Shown one piece after another: positions 26,077-34,315 of a stretch of 64,000 bases of DNA. The stretch lies in assembly GCF_030285665.1 (NCBI RefSeq), contig NZ_CP127295.1:9238001-9302000 (forward strand), written 5' to 3'. This DNA comes from Amycolatopsis mongoliensis (lineage in GTDB: Bacteria; Actinomycetota; Actinomycetes; Mycobacteriales; Pseudonocardiaceae). Below the pieces are notes generated by a model that did no database searches, had not been told where the DNA came from, and saw nothing but the letters and a program-made list of their open reading frames with translations. The translations under genes were made by a program, and so were the position numbers. Every line of letters begins with the position of its first letter. The stretch's first letter is position 1.

Positions 26077-27035
26077 TTACGGCCGGGTGCCGGAGGGGCC
26101 GAGTTCGCCGAAGTCGATGCGCAGCGACTCGAGCATGGCCATGGCGTTGTCGACGGTGAAGACGTCGGCGGCGGCGAGAACGCCGGTGTACTTGGCGGCG
26201 ACCGGTGCGGCGGCTGTCGCGGCGACGGCGTCGAGATAGGCCTTGAAGATGGCCCAGGAGTTGCCGCTCGGCCCGTACTTCTCGTGGAAGGGGGCGGGGT
26301 CGACCGAGGCCTCGGCTGCGCGGGTGCCGGCCAGGAGGTCGGCGACGTACTGCTTCTGGACGGTGGCGTCGGCGCGGACGCCCAGCCGGGAGAGAGCACG
26401 TCGACGACCATGAGCGTGGCGTAGGCCGGCGCGTGGACGAAGATGTTGTCCGGGGAGTGGCTCGGACCGTGGTAGGCGAGTTCGAGGTGCTCGCCGGCGA
26501 CGTGCAGGACGTAGCGGTCGTCGAAGGTCACCGTGGGTGCCGGACGGCTGGGGTCGACGTCGATGCGCAGCAGGCGGCGGGTCTCGGTGTGGCCGATGCG
26601 CACCACGTCCTTGCCGAACAGGGAGGCGGCTCCGATGTGGTCGGCGTGGGAGTGGGAGTACACCAGGTGCGTGACCTTGCCGGGTCGGCCGTCGGCGCGG
26701 GTCACCTCCTCGATGGCCCGCAGCAGGTTGTGCCCGAGGGTGGGCGGTGCGTCGACGAGCACGACGTCCTCCCTCGTGTGAGGAACATGGCCTGGTAGTA
26801 GGAGTCGGTGACCCAGTACAGGTTGCCCTTGATCTGCCCGACGAAGTAGCCGTCGGCGTTGAGCGCGGGCCCGACCGAGCCGGCCGGGATCGGGGCGTAG
26901 CCCGGAAGACCGGGCGAGCCGGTCGCGGAAGCGGTGCCCGGGAAGGCGCCGGGCAGCGAGACGGCGGTGGGAACCTCGGCGGCGACCGACGCGCGCCTCA
27001 AGAACGCGCGGCGGCCGGCGGGCTCAGGTAGTCAT
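26077..27035 (-). pseudogene. MBL-fold metallo-hydrolase pseudogene
   Basis: A ribosome site (AGAGGA) and ATG at 27035 are followed by MTT and then a stop or frame change. In the next frame comes GRRAFLRRAS, which looks like a degraded twin-arginine leader, and NADGYFVGQIKGNLYWVTDS, matching the 25012 protein. Near 26775 the frame shifts again, giving LVDAPPTLGHNLLRAIEEV and SHSHADHIGAASLFGKDVVR with an intact HxHxDH motif. At about 26395 the protein jumps from DVLSPGW straight to LGVRADATVQKQYV, losing about 40 residues relative to the paralogue and changing frame once more. It ends in GELGPSGTRP and a TAA at 26077. At least three breaks and one internal deletion: a true pseudogene. It is the third gene of the ECF41-driven unit beginning at 27637. 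Confidence 0.8.
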
Positions 27036-27068
27036 GTTTGTCCTCTTCAGCATGGGCGGTCGCCGCGG

Positions 27069-27422
27069 TCAGGAGGGGTGGAGTTCGACGACGGCGCGAT
27101 AGCCGGCAGGTTCCGAGGTGATGTGCAGGCCCGGATCGTCGAACATGCGCCGCAGCGAGGCATGCCATTCGGGGTTGCCGGTGGCCTTGTCGAGCGCGGT
27201 GCCCGAGGACCACTCGGCGATGTGGACGAACCGCACCTCGGGGGCGTCGGCGAGCGGCCGGTGCAGGCGGGAGCGGATGAAGCCGGGCTGGGCCGACATG
27301 ATCCGGGCGTTCTCCTGGTACACCTCGACGAAGTAGCCGGCTTCGGCGGCCGGCACGGTGTAGTGCTTGATGACGGTGACCGGCTCGTCGACACCGGTCT
27401 TCGATTCCAGGGATTCGGTCAC
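27069..27422 (-). CDS. ABM/dimeric alpha-beta barrel family protein
   Basis: A 117-residue protein. The core VTVIKHYTVPAAEAGYFVEV, QPGFIRSRLHRPL, FVHIAEWSSGTALDKATG and HASLRRMFDD fits the antibiotic biosynthesis monooxygenase fold. These small cofactor-free proteins oxidise aromatic substrates or degrade haem; the residues needed for haem binding are not recognised. GTG 27422 overlaps the stop of the 27419-27637 gene by 4 nt. Probably the second gene of an ECF41-driven unit. Confidence 0.75.
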   Translation of the reverse strand: MTESLESKTGVDEPVTVIKHYTVPAAEAGYFVEVYQENARIMSAQPGFIRSRLHRPLADAPEVRFVHIAEWSSGTALDKATGNPEWHASLRRMFDDPGLHITSEPAGYRAVVELHPS

Positions 27423-27637
27423 CGGTTTCCCCTTTCCCCTTCCTCGACCGCTTCGACAGCGCCGAGAAGTCCGCGGAGGTTGACCTCGTAGCGTTCGGCC
27501 TCGGTGGGGTCGAACTGCCATTCGGTGACCGGGGTGCGGGCGGCGTCTTCGAGGTGGCTCGATTCGGCGATGTCCAGCTCGGCCTCCACCTCGATTTCGA
27601 GCCCGTGCAGGAACTGTCCGTTGTCCGGCGTGCTCAT
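27419..27637 (-). CDS. small acidic hypothetical protein
   Basis: A 72-residue, strongly acidic protein (LEIEVEAELDIAESSHLEDA, then EWQFDPTEAERYEVNL). No family recognised. GGAGGAG precedes ATG 27637. It leads a unit with the ABM protein (4-nt overlap) and the MBL-fold pseudogene, driven by the ECF41-type promoter at 27685-27711. Charge and size would suit a partner or chaperone-like role, which is a guess. Confidence 0.65.
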   Translation of the reverse strand: MSTPDNGQFLHGLEIEVEAELDIAESSHLEDAARTPVTEWQFDPTEAERYEVNLRGLLGAVEAVEEGERGNR

Positions 27638-27684
27638 GTCTCCTCCGTAGAACTGTGGTGACCCGTCGCCCGGTCACGAGCTGA

Positions 27685-27711
27685 GACAAGACAGCCCGCC
27701 GTGTTGTGACA
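27685..27711 (-). promoter_or_regulatory. ECF41-type promoter (acidic protein, ABM, MBL unit)
   Basis: On the minus strand: TGTCACA, 16 nt, TGTC, 47 nt before ATG 27637. The spacer ends in GGGCTGTCT. Confidence 0.75.
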
Positions 27712-27733
27712 GGCGCGGCCGAAGTTCCGTGCC

Positions 27734-27760
27734 GGTCACGAACGCCGGCGCTGCGCTGTC
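27734..27760 (+). promoter_or_regulatory. ECF41-type promoter (LtrA unit)
   Basis: GGTCACG, 16 nt, TGTC, ending 46 nt before ATG 27807. The least canonical of the eight -35 boxes, but spacing and -10 box agree. Back to back with the promoter at 27685. Confidence 0.65.
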
Positions 27761-27806
27761 CTAGCTCGCGACCGACCGAGTGGGATGGAGCGAGCCCTTG
27801 CCGCCG

Positions 27807-29003
27807 ATGAACACCAGGATCCGGATCCGCGTCCGGATGAGCGCCCGCCCGATCGACGAACCGCACCGCGCGTCGAGCCAGCTCGAGCTGCTGTTCGACC
27901 TCGTCTTCGTGGTCGCCGTCGCGGCCGCCACCGCCCAGCTCGCGCACCACATCGCCGACGGACACGCCTGGACCGGCCTGATCGGGTTCCTCCAGGTGTT
28001 CTTCGCGATCTGGTGGGCGTGGATGAACTTCACGTGGTTCGCGTCGTCCTACGACACCGACGACGTGGCCTACCGGCTGCTGACCATGGTGCAGATGGCC
28101 GGGGTGCTCGTCCTCGCCGCCGGGGTGCCCGCCACGGCCACCGGCGACTACCGCGCCGTCGCGGCCGGCTACCTCGTCATGCGGATCGGGCTCGTCACCC
28201 AGTGGTTGCGGGCCGGCCTCGAGGATCCGGCGCGCAGGCGGACCGCGTTCCGGTACGCCACCGGCATCACCGTCCTGCAGATCGGCTGGGTGGGCTGGCT
28301 CCTCCTCGGCGAGACGGGTGTCCTTTCGCCGGGCACCCGGCCGGTGTGCTTCCTCGCGCTGGCTGCTGCGGAACTCGCGGTGCCGCGCTGGGCCGAGCGG
28401 CCCGGCGCCACCACCTGGCACCCGCACCACATCGCCGAGCGCTACGGGTTGTTCACGATCATCCTGCTCGGCGAGAGCGTCTTGGCCGCGATCACGGGTG
28501 TCCGGGGAGCTTTGCAGGCGGCGGAGATCAGCGCCGCGTTCGTCACGATCGCGGTCTCCGGACTCGTGCTGCTCTTCGCCACCTGGTGGCTGTACTTCCT
28601 GGAACCGGCCGGGGACGGGCTGAGCGATCGCCGTGAAGGGTCCTACCTGTGGGGCTACGGCCACTTCGGCATCTTCGCGGCGCTCGCGGCACTCGGCGCG
28701 AGCCTGGAGATCGCGGTCGAGGACACCGGACACCACCTGCCGGCCTCACCGCTTCTGATCAGCTACGCCGTCGCGGCCTCCGTGGGCGTGTTTCTCGTGC
28801 TCCTGTGGCTGGTCCACGTGCCCATCGTGGCGAGGACCGTCCTGCGTCCCGGCGCGGTCCTGACCTGCGCCACCGTCGTGTTCCTGCTCCCGCTCGCCGC
28901 GCCGTGGACCGGTGTGGCCGTCGTGGTCGCGGGCATCGCAGCGGCCTGCGCCCTGCTGGTCACTTTCACCATCACCCTGGAAAGAAAAGGAAATCCCTCA
29001 TGA
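27807..29003 (+). CDS. low temperature requirement A (LtrA) family membrane protein
   Basis: A 398-residue multi-pass membrane protein. SSQLELLFDLVFVVAVAAAT and QVFFAIWWAWMNFTWFASSY are hallmark LtrA segments, as is HHIAERYGLFTIILLGESVL. About ten to eleven hydrophobic helices are visible. LtrA is named from a Listeria growth phenotype; its biochemical function is not known. ATG 27807 was chosen; ATG-like starts at 27780 (GTG) and 27840 are alternatives, as no clear ribosome site decides. The stop overlaps the next start (ATGA). First gene of an ECF41-type unit. Confidence 0.75.
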   Translation: MNTRIRIRVRMSARPIDEPHRASSQLELLFDLVFVVAVAAATAQLAHHIADGHAWTGLIGFLQVFFAIWWAWMNFTWFASSYDTDDVAYRLLTMVQMAGVLVLAAGVPATATGDYRAVAAGYLVMRIGLVTQWLRAGLEDPARRRTAFRYATGITVLQIGWVGWLLLGETGVLSPGTRPVCFLALAAAELAVPRWAERPGATTWHPHHIAERYGLFTIILLGESVLAAITGVRGALQAAEISAAFVTIAVSGLVLLFATWWLYFLEPAGDGLSDRREGSYLWGYGHFGIFAALAALGASLEIAVEDTGHHLPASPLLISYAVAASVGVFLVLLWLVHVPIVARTVLRPGAVLTCATVVFLLPLAAPWTGVAVVVAGIAAACALLVTFTITLERKGNPS

Positions 29004-29974
29004 CCGAGCACATCCTCGAACCGGCCGCGCAGGACTTCGCGGACGCGACGGCGAAGCCGCCGTTCCAGTACGAACTCGGCCCCGAAAGCGGGCGGAAGGT
29101 CCTCGACGTCCAAGCCGCCCCGATCGGCCTGCTGCCGGTCGACGAGAAGTGGATCACGGTGCCGGCTCCGGTCGGCGACGTCCGCGTGCGCATCGTCAAA
29201 CCGGCCGGTGCGGCCGGTCCCCTGCCCGTGGTCCTCTAGGTTCACGGTGGTGGCTGGGTCTTCGGCAACGCGGGCACGCACGACCGGCTGGTGCGGGAAC
29301 TGGCCGCCGGGGCCGACGCGGCGGTCGTTTTCGTCGAGTACTCGCGGTCGCCCGAGGCGCGGTACCCCGTCGCGGTCGAACAGGTCTACGCGACCGCGCG
29401 GTGGATCACGACCGACGGTGCCGCCGAGGGCTTGGACGCGTCCCGCCTCGCGGTCGCCGGTGACTCGGTCGGCGGCACCATGTCCGCTGTCGTCGCGATC
29501 CTCGCCAAGCGGCGCGGGGACGTGACGTTGCGGCACCAGTCGCTGTACTACCCGGTCACCGACGCCGGTCAGGACACCGGCAGCTACCGCGAGTTCGCCG
29601 ACGGCCCGCACCTCACGGCCAAGGCCATGGCCTGGTACTGGGACGCCTACCTGCCCGAGGTGTCCCAGCGCGCCGACGTCACCGTGTCCCCGCTGCGCGC
29701 GGGTCCGGAGGACCTCGCCGGACTGCCGGAGGCCTTCGTGGTCGTCGACGAGAACGACGTCCTGCGCGACGAGGGCGAGGCCTACGCGCGCAAGCTCGTC
29801 GCGGCCGGCGTGCACACGACCTGCGTCCGCTACAACGGCACCCTCCACGACTTCATGATGCTCAACCCGCTCCGCGGGACCGCGGCCGCGACCGGCGCGA
29901 TCGAGCAGGCGTGCCGGGTGCTGCGGAAAGCGCTCCACGGCTGGGAAACCGACACAGAAGGAGAAGAACCATGA
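29000..29974 (+). pseudogene. alpha/beta hydrolase (HSL-type esterase) with in-frame amber codon
   Basis: The whole protein lies in one frame, 325 codons, but codon 80 is TAG (29237-29239). It falls in the oxyanion motif: PLPVVL-stop-VHGGGWVFGN, where the family has Tyr or Ile before the HGGG. A TAC-to-TAG change explains it. The rest is intact: nucleophile elbow GDSVGG, FVVVDENDVLRDEGEAYARK around the acid, and LHDFMML with the His. Hormone-sensitive-lipase-type esterases hydrolyse short esters. Unless suppressed or re-started, the gene is off. It is coupled to LtrA upstream and to the next hydrolase downstream by ATGA overlaps. Confidence 0.8.
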
Positions 29975-30693
29975 CCGAACAGAAGCCGACCGCCGTCCTG
30001 GTGCACGGTGCGTTCGCGGAATCCGCGAGCTGGCACGGTGTCGTCGAACGACTGCTGGCAAGACAGGTGGACGTCGTCGCGGCGGCGAACCCGCTGCGCG
30101 GCCTCACGAGCGACGCCGCGTACGTCCGTGACGTCGTCGCCGGCATCGGCGGACCGGTCGTGCTGGCCGGACATTCCTACGGCGGCATGGTGATCACCGA
30201 GGCGGCGGCCGGCAACCCGGCCGTGACCGGGCTCGTCTACGTGTGCGCGTTCGCCCCCGAGCGCGGGGAGAGCGCGCTGCAGCTGTCGGCGAAGTTCCCG
30301 GGCAGCACACTCGGCGAAACGCTGACCGCCTACCCGGTCGCCACCGGAGGCACCGAGTTCGCGATCCGGCCGGACGCCTTCCACCACCAGTTCGCCGCCG
30401 ACGTCCCGGCCGCCGAGGCGGCGGTGATGGCCGCGACCCAGCGCCCGGTCACCGAGGCGGCGCTCACCGAGGGCCTCCCGGCGGAAACCCCGGCGTGGCG
30501 GTCGGTCCCGTCCTGGTTCGTGTTCGGCGACCAGGACCGCAACATCCCCGTCGCCCTGCACCGGTACCTGGCGGAACGCGCCGGCGCCAAGGGCGTCCGG
30601 GAGGTGGCGGGCGGGTCGCACGCCCTCAGCGTGTCGGACCCGGCCGCGGTCACGGCCGCGATCCTCGACGCCGTCGGCCGCCCGGCCGCGTAA
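29971..30693 (+). CDS. alpha/beta hydrolase
   Basis: A 240-residue alpha/beta hydrolase: TAVLVHGAFAESASWHGVVE gives the oxyanion His-Gly, LAGHSYGGMV the nucleophile elbow (Ser about 70), FGDQDRNIP the acid region and GGSHALSVS the His. This is the small esterase/haloperoxidase-like group found often in stress regulons. AAGGAG lies 8 nt before ATG 29971. Third gene of the ECF41-type LtrA unit. Confidence 0.8.
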   Translation: MTEQKPTAVLVHGAFAESASWHGVVERLLARQVDVVAAANPLRGLTSDAAYVRDVVAGIGGPVVLAGHSYGGMVITEAAAGNPAVTGLVYVCAFAPERGESALQLSAKFPGSTLGETLTAYPVATGGTEFAIRPDAFHHQFAADVPAAEAAVMAATQRPVTEAALTEGLPAETPAWRSVPSWFVFGDQDRNIPVALHRYLAERAGAKGVREVAGGSHALSVSDPAAVTAAILDAVGRPAA

Positions 30694-30699
30694 GGAACT

Positions 30700-30740
30700 C
30701 CGTGAACGGCACATCGAGTCCCTCAATGTGCCGTTCACGG
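30700..30740. terminator. terminator hairpin
   Basis: Perfect 15-bp stem (CCGTGAACGGCACAT at 30700-30714 and its complement at 30726-30740) with an 11-nt loop, 7 nt after the hydrolase stop and just before the next ECF41-type promoter. Confidence 0.8.
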
Positions 30741-30760
30741 CTCCGGATTTCGCGCCGGGC

Positions 30761-30787
30761 TGTCACACGCCGCAGGGCTGTCTTGTC
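30761..30787 (+). promoter_or_regulatory. ECF41-type promoter (peroxidase and SDR)
   Basis: TGTCACA, 16 nt, TGTC, ending 49 nt before GTG 30837. The spacer ends in GGGCTGTCT, identical in that part to the promoter at 27685. Confidence 0.8.
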
Positions 30788-30836
30788 TTCACTGGTGCCG
30801 GTATCACGACGATGCCCGGCGGACAGGAGGTATGCC

Positions 30837-32177
30837 GTGACGACCGTGGTGACCCCCATCGCGGAGGCGGAAGCCGGGCACCCGTCGCCGGCCGAACCGA
30901 GCCGGTACGGGCGCATGTTCCCCGGCCTCGCCCCGCTGGTCACCGACCCACGGCTGCTGACGCGCGCGGGCGGCCACGGTGGGATCTGCGACGCGGCGGC
31001 CACGCCCGGACCGGGCGGCGACGACGACGCGACCGAGGCCGCCGGGTGGCCGTTCTTCGGCCAGCTGATCGCGCACGACACCACCGCCGACCGCTCTTCC
31101 CTCACCAGTGACCTGCACCCGGGAGCGCTCCGCAACGCCCGCGCACCGAGGCTCGACCTGGAGATGCTCTACTCCGACGGCCCCATCGGTTCGCCGTTCC
31201 TCTACGACACCGGGGATCCCGCGAAGTTCCTGCTCGGCCACCCAGATGGTCGCGACGTACCCCGCAACCAGCAGGGGGTGGCCCTGATCGGCGACCCCCG
31301 CAACGACTCTCACCTGGTCGCACTGACCCTGCACACCGCACTGCTGCGGGCACACAACCACATCGTGGACCTGCTACGGGACGACGGCGTGCCGGATGCT
31401 TTCGACCGGGCGCGGCAGACCCTCACCTGGCACTACCAGTGGATCGTGGTCCACGACTTCCTGCCCAGGCTCGTCGGGCTGCCCCTGGTCGAGCACGTGC
31501 TCGACGAGGGTGGCCGGTGGTTCGCGCCGTCCCCCGGACAGGCCCGCATCCCACTGGAGTTCTCCCACGCGGCCTTCCGATACGGCCACAGCCAGATCCG
31601 CCACACCTACCGGCTCGCCCACGGGGGCCCCGAACTGCCGCTCCTCCCGGACTTGGTCGGGTTCCGGCCGGTGCCCGCAAGCCGGTGCCTCGATCTCGCG
31701 CTCATCTTCGACCTGCCCGGCCGCCCGCCGGCACAACGGGCGAAACGCATCGACGGCCGCCTTCCCGCGAGCCTCATCGCACTGCCCGAGCAGATCACCG
31801 GCACGGTCGACACCGCCGCCCACCGGTCGCTCGCCGTCCGCGACCTCCTCCGCGGCGAGACCACCGGACTGCCCAGCGGCGAATCCGTCGCCCGCCACAT
31901 CGGCGTGCCGCCGTTAACCGCGGACGAAGGTTCCTGGCCACACGGCACGCCACTGTGGATCTACGTCCTCAACGAAGCCCAGCACCACGGCGGCGGCGAC
32001 CGCCTCGGCCCGGTCGGCGGCCGCATCGTCGCGGAAGTCCTGATCGGACTGCTGCGCGCCGACCCGGCGAGCTACCTGAGCCGCGAACCCGACTGGCGAC
32101 CGACCCTGCCCGCCGCGGGACCGGCCTACGGCCTGGCCGACCTGCTCACGCTGGGCCACACGCAGCCGGCAAGCTGA
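30837..32177 (+). CDS. animal-type haem peroxidase family protein
   Basis: A 446-residue protein of the peroxidase-cyclooxygenase superfamily. FFGQLIAHDTTADRS carries the distal His region (GQxIxHD), QQGVALIGDPRNDSHLVALT holds the catalytic Arg region, and LHTALLRAHNHIVDLL with EFSHAAFRYGHSQIRHTY covers the proximal His helix. Bacterial members oxidise halides, phenols or small organics with H2O2. No signal peptide is visible, so it is likely cytoplasmic. AGGAGG precedes GTG 30837. It is followed after 21 nt by the SDR gene, both under the ECF41-type promoter at 30761. Confidence 0.8.
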   Translation: MTTVVTPIAEAEAGHPSPAEPSRYGRMFPGLAPLVTDPRLLTRAGGHGGICDAAATPGPGGDDDATEAAGWPFFGQLIAHDTTADRSSLTSDLHPGALRNARAPRLDLEMLYSDGPIGSPFLYDTGDPAKFLLGHPDGRDVPRNQQGVALIGDPRNDSHLVALTLHTALLRAHNHIVDLLRDDGVPDAFDRARQTLTWHYQWIVVHDFLPRLVGLPLVEHVLDEGGRWFAPSPGQARIPLEFSHAAFRYGHSQIRHTYRLAHGGPELPLLPDLVGFRPVPASRCLDLALIFDLPGRPPAQRAKRIDGRLPASLIALPEQITGTVDTAAHRSLAVRDLLRGETTGLPSGESVARHIGVPPLTADEGSWPHGTPLWIYVLNEAQHHGGGDRLGPVGGRIVAEVLIGLLRADPASYLSREPDWRPTLPAAGPAYGLADLLTLGHTQPAS

Positions 32178-32198
32178 TTCGTCGAACAAGGAGGATTT

Positions 32199-32957
32199 AT
32201 GCCTGGAAAGCCGCAGTTCGAGGGACTGGTCGCGATCGTGACCGGGGCGAGTTCCGGGATCGGCCGCGCGGTGGCTCTCGATCTCGCCGAAGCGGGGGCT
32301 CGGGTGCTGGGTGTCGGGCGGCGCGCCGACCGGCTTGCCGAAAGCGCCGGCCGCCACCCGTCCATCGAGACTGTTGTCGCCGACATCTGCGCCGACGAGG
32401 CGCCCCGGAAGATCGTGGAGGCGGCCGTCGACCGCTGGGGACGGCTCGACATCCTGATCAATAACGCGGGTGCGTTCGTCGGGATGCCGCTGGAAGCGGT
32501 GAGCGCGCAATCCATCGAGGACATCATCGCCGTCAACGTCACGGCGCCGAGCATGCTCGCGCACGCCGCGCTGCCCCAGCTGATCGAACACCAGGGCGCG
32601 ATCGTCAACGTCTCGAGCACCTACGGCCACCGTCCCCTCCCTGGCGGGGCTCACTACGGCGCGTCGAAAGCCGCGATCGAGTCACTCACCCGCAGCTGGG
32701 CACTGGAACTCGCGCCCCACCGCGTCCGGGTCAACGCCGTCGCGCCCGGCCCGACCGAGTCGGAAGCACTGCTCGCCGCCGGGTTGGGCGAGGAACAGAT
32801 CACGCAGGTGAAAGCGGGCGAGGCCGGCAGGATTCCACTCGGCCGCCGCGGTGAGCCCGAGGAGATCGCCCACTCGATCCGCCACCTCGCCGATCCGGCG
32901 ACCACCTGGGTGACCGGTCAGGTTCTCGCGGTCGACGGCGGGCTCGCGCTCACCTGA
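32199..32957 (+). CDS. short-chain dehydrogenase/reductase
   Basis: A 252-residue classical SDR: VAIVTGASSGIGRAVALDLA, NNAG at about residue 88, Ser in VSSTYGHRPLP, and the Tyr-Lys pair in HYGASKAAIESLTRSW. It lacks a helix-alpha extension. This is the intact paralogue of the SDR pseudogene at 14423-15042 (same TESEAL and RIPLGRRG segments). AAGGAGG precedes ATG 32199. Probably NAD(P)-dependent oxidation or reduction of a small alcohol or ketone, coupled to the peroxidase. Confidence 0.85.
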   Translation: MPGKPQFEGLVAIVTGASSGIGRAVALDLAEAGARVLGVGRRADRLAESAGRHPSIETVVADICADEAPRKIVEAAVDRWGRLDILINNAGAFVGMPLEAVSAQSIEDIIAVNVTAPSMLAHAALPQLIEHQGAIVNVSSTYGHRPLPGGAHYGASKAAIESLTRSWALELAPHRVRVNAVAPGPTESEALLAAGLGEEQITQVKAGEAGRIPLGRRGEPEEIAHSIRHLADPATTWVTGQVLAVDGGLALT

Positions 32958-33011
32958 GGGCCCGGCGGGAGATTCTCGGTATGAAGCACGACGGCCGGAG
33001 TCCGCGGCGAC

Positions 33012-33038
33012 GGTCACAAATCCCACCGCTGTCCGGTC
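33012..33038 (+). promoter_or_regulatory. ECF41-type promoter (VOC gene)
   Basis: GGTCACA, 16 nt, GGTC, ending 42 nt before ATG 33081. Spacer ends in CGCTGTCC. Confidence 0.75.
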
Positions 33039-33080
33039 TTCGCCGGCGGCGACGACGACGACCGTGAGGAGATTTCAGTG

Positions 33081-33497
33081 ATGGAAGGTTTTCCCGCGCC
33101 GGATCAGGGCCTGATTGTGACGCACTTCCTGACCGTGCGCGACGTCGAAGTGTCGCGCGAGTTCTACGCCGGGATCTTCGGCGGGCACGTCGTGCTGGCC
33201 GAGAACCCCGCCACCGTGCGCGTCGCCAACACGTGGATCATCATGAACCCCGGCGGCGGCCCCACCCCGGACAAGCCGGACGTGACCCTGACCGCGCCCG
33301 AGCCCGGTGACCCGGTGTCGGCGTTCCTCAACGTCCGGGTGGCCGACATCGCGCAGTTCCACGCTCGAGCCCGCGCGAAGGGCGCGGAGTTCCTGACCGA
33401 GCCGCAGGACCGCGGGGCCGAGGTGCGGTGCTACCTCCGCGACCCGGACGGCTACCTGATCGAGATCGGCCAGACGACCGGCCTGCTCACCAGGTGA
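33081..33497 (+). CDS. VOC family (glyoxalase/bleomycin resistance-type) protein
   Basis: A 138-residue vicinal oxygen chelate protein with two beta-alpha-beta-beta-beta halves: TVRDVEVSREFYAGIFGGHV and VRVADIAQFHARARAKGAEF, ending in LRDPDGYLIEIGQT (Glu ligand). Possible roles: dioxygenase, isomerase, or drug or aldehyde binding. GAGGAG lies 9 nt before ATG 33081 or 6 nt before GTG 33078; either start is possible. A single-gene unit with its own ECF41-type promoter and a terminator. Confidence 0.8.
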   Translation: MEGFPAPDQGLIVTHFLTVRDVEVSREFYAGIFGGHVVLAENPATVRVANTWIIMNPGGGPTPDKPDVTLTAPEPGDPVSAFLNVRVADIAQFHARARAKGAEFLTEPQDRGAEVRCYLRDPDGYLIEIGQTTGLLTR

Positions 33498-33503
33498 CCG
33501 CAT

Positions 33504-33527
33504 GCCGGCGGGCGCACACCCGCCGGC
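33504..33527. terminator. bidirectional terminator hairpin
   Basis: Arms GCCGGCGGG and CCCGCCGGC around a 6-nt loop, between the convergent VOC and cupin genes. Confidence 0.75.
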
Positions 33528-33532
33528 AGCCG

Positions 33533-34003
33533 TCAGTCCACGAAATACGAGTCGTGTTCATCAAGGAACTTGGCGCGTTCGTCCTGCGCGATCTCGCCGA
33601 TCTTCTCGAAGTACTCCTCGCGCGGCGCGCCAGGCGTGAACAGCAGCAGCATCTCGGCCGGGGAGTCGGCGTCGTTGCGGAAGGCGTGCAGCCCGCCCTG
33701 CGGCACGTGGAGGAAGTCGCCGGCCCGGCCCTCGATCCACTTCTCCCCATTGAACAACCGGACCGTGCCGTCAAGGATGTAGAAGGACTCCGAGATCGTC
33801 CGGTGGAAATGCGTGCTAGGTCCACCGGCCCGCGGCTTCATCATGACGCGGTACAGGCCGTACTCACCGCGCGTCTGTTCGGTAGTAGCCAGGTAGTGAA
33901 TGCCGTCACCGGGCGCACCGAGGTCGGGCGGGGTATCGGCCGCGCGGAAGTTCGCGCTGACCTCGCCAGAGCTGCCGAAATAGACCTTGTCCGGGTACGA
34001 CAT
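33533..34003 (-). CDS. cupin-domain protein
   Basis: A 156-residue cupin: THFHRTISESFYILDGTVRLF (His-x-His and Glu ligands) and DFLHVPQGGLHAFRNDADSP (motif 2 His). The C-terminal EEYFEKIGEIAQDE helix is common in quercetinase-like or small dioxygenase cupins. ATG 34003 is preferred; ATG 34012 is in frame just upstream. Own ECF41-type promoter at 34044-34070. Confidence 0.8.
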   Translation of the reverse strand: MSYPDKVYFGSSGEVSANFRAADTPPDLGAPGDGIHYLATTEQTRGEYGLYRVMMKPRAGGPSTHFHRTISESFYILDGTVRLFNGEKWIEGRAGDFLHVPQGGLHAFRNDADSPAEMLLLFTPGAPREEYFEKIGEIAQDERAKFLDEHDSYFVD

Positions 34004-34043
34004 GACCACCATCCCTGTCTGTGCTGTCTCTCTCGACAACACA

Positions 34044-34070
34044 GACAAGGCGATGACGGTCCGTGTGACA
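34044..34070 (-). promoter_or_regulatory. ECF41-type promoter (second cupin)
   Basis: On the minus strand: TGTCACA, 16 nt, TGTC, 40 nt before ATG 34003. Last of the eight sites; the segment 34071-34315 beyond it holds no feature I can support. Confidence 0.75.
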
Positions 34071-34315
34071 GGTCAGCGGGTCGGTTCCTCGTTCCTCGAT
34101 GTTCATGCGGCCGGTTGCTGATACTGAGCTTCCCCAGTTGTCCGGACACCTTGGCGTTGCCCCGGTATCCCCAGTCGAAGCGCCGACGTGAACAGCCCGG
34201 AACAGGGCGCGCCGAACCCAGTAGCTCCAGTGCTCACCACCATCGACCACGATGACCATTCGCGGCGGACGAGGGGTGGTGCTCACCGAGGCGTACGAAA
34301 GGCTTCCGTTCGATG

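Noticed and set aside
17364..34070. The whole ECF41 island as an antibiotic biosynthesis cluster
   Set aside because: No PKS, NRPS, terpene synthase, tailoring P450 or carrier protein is present; the ferritin-like domain alone is not enough.
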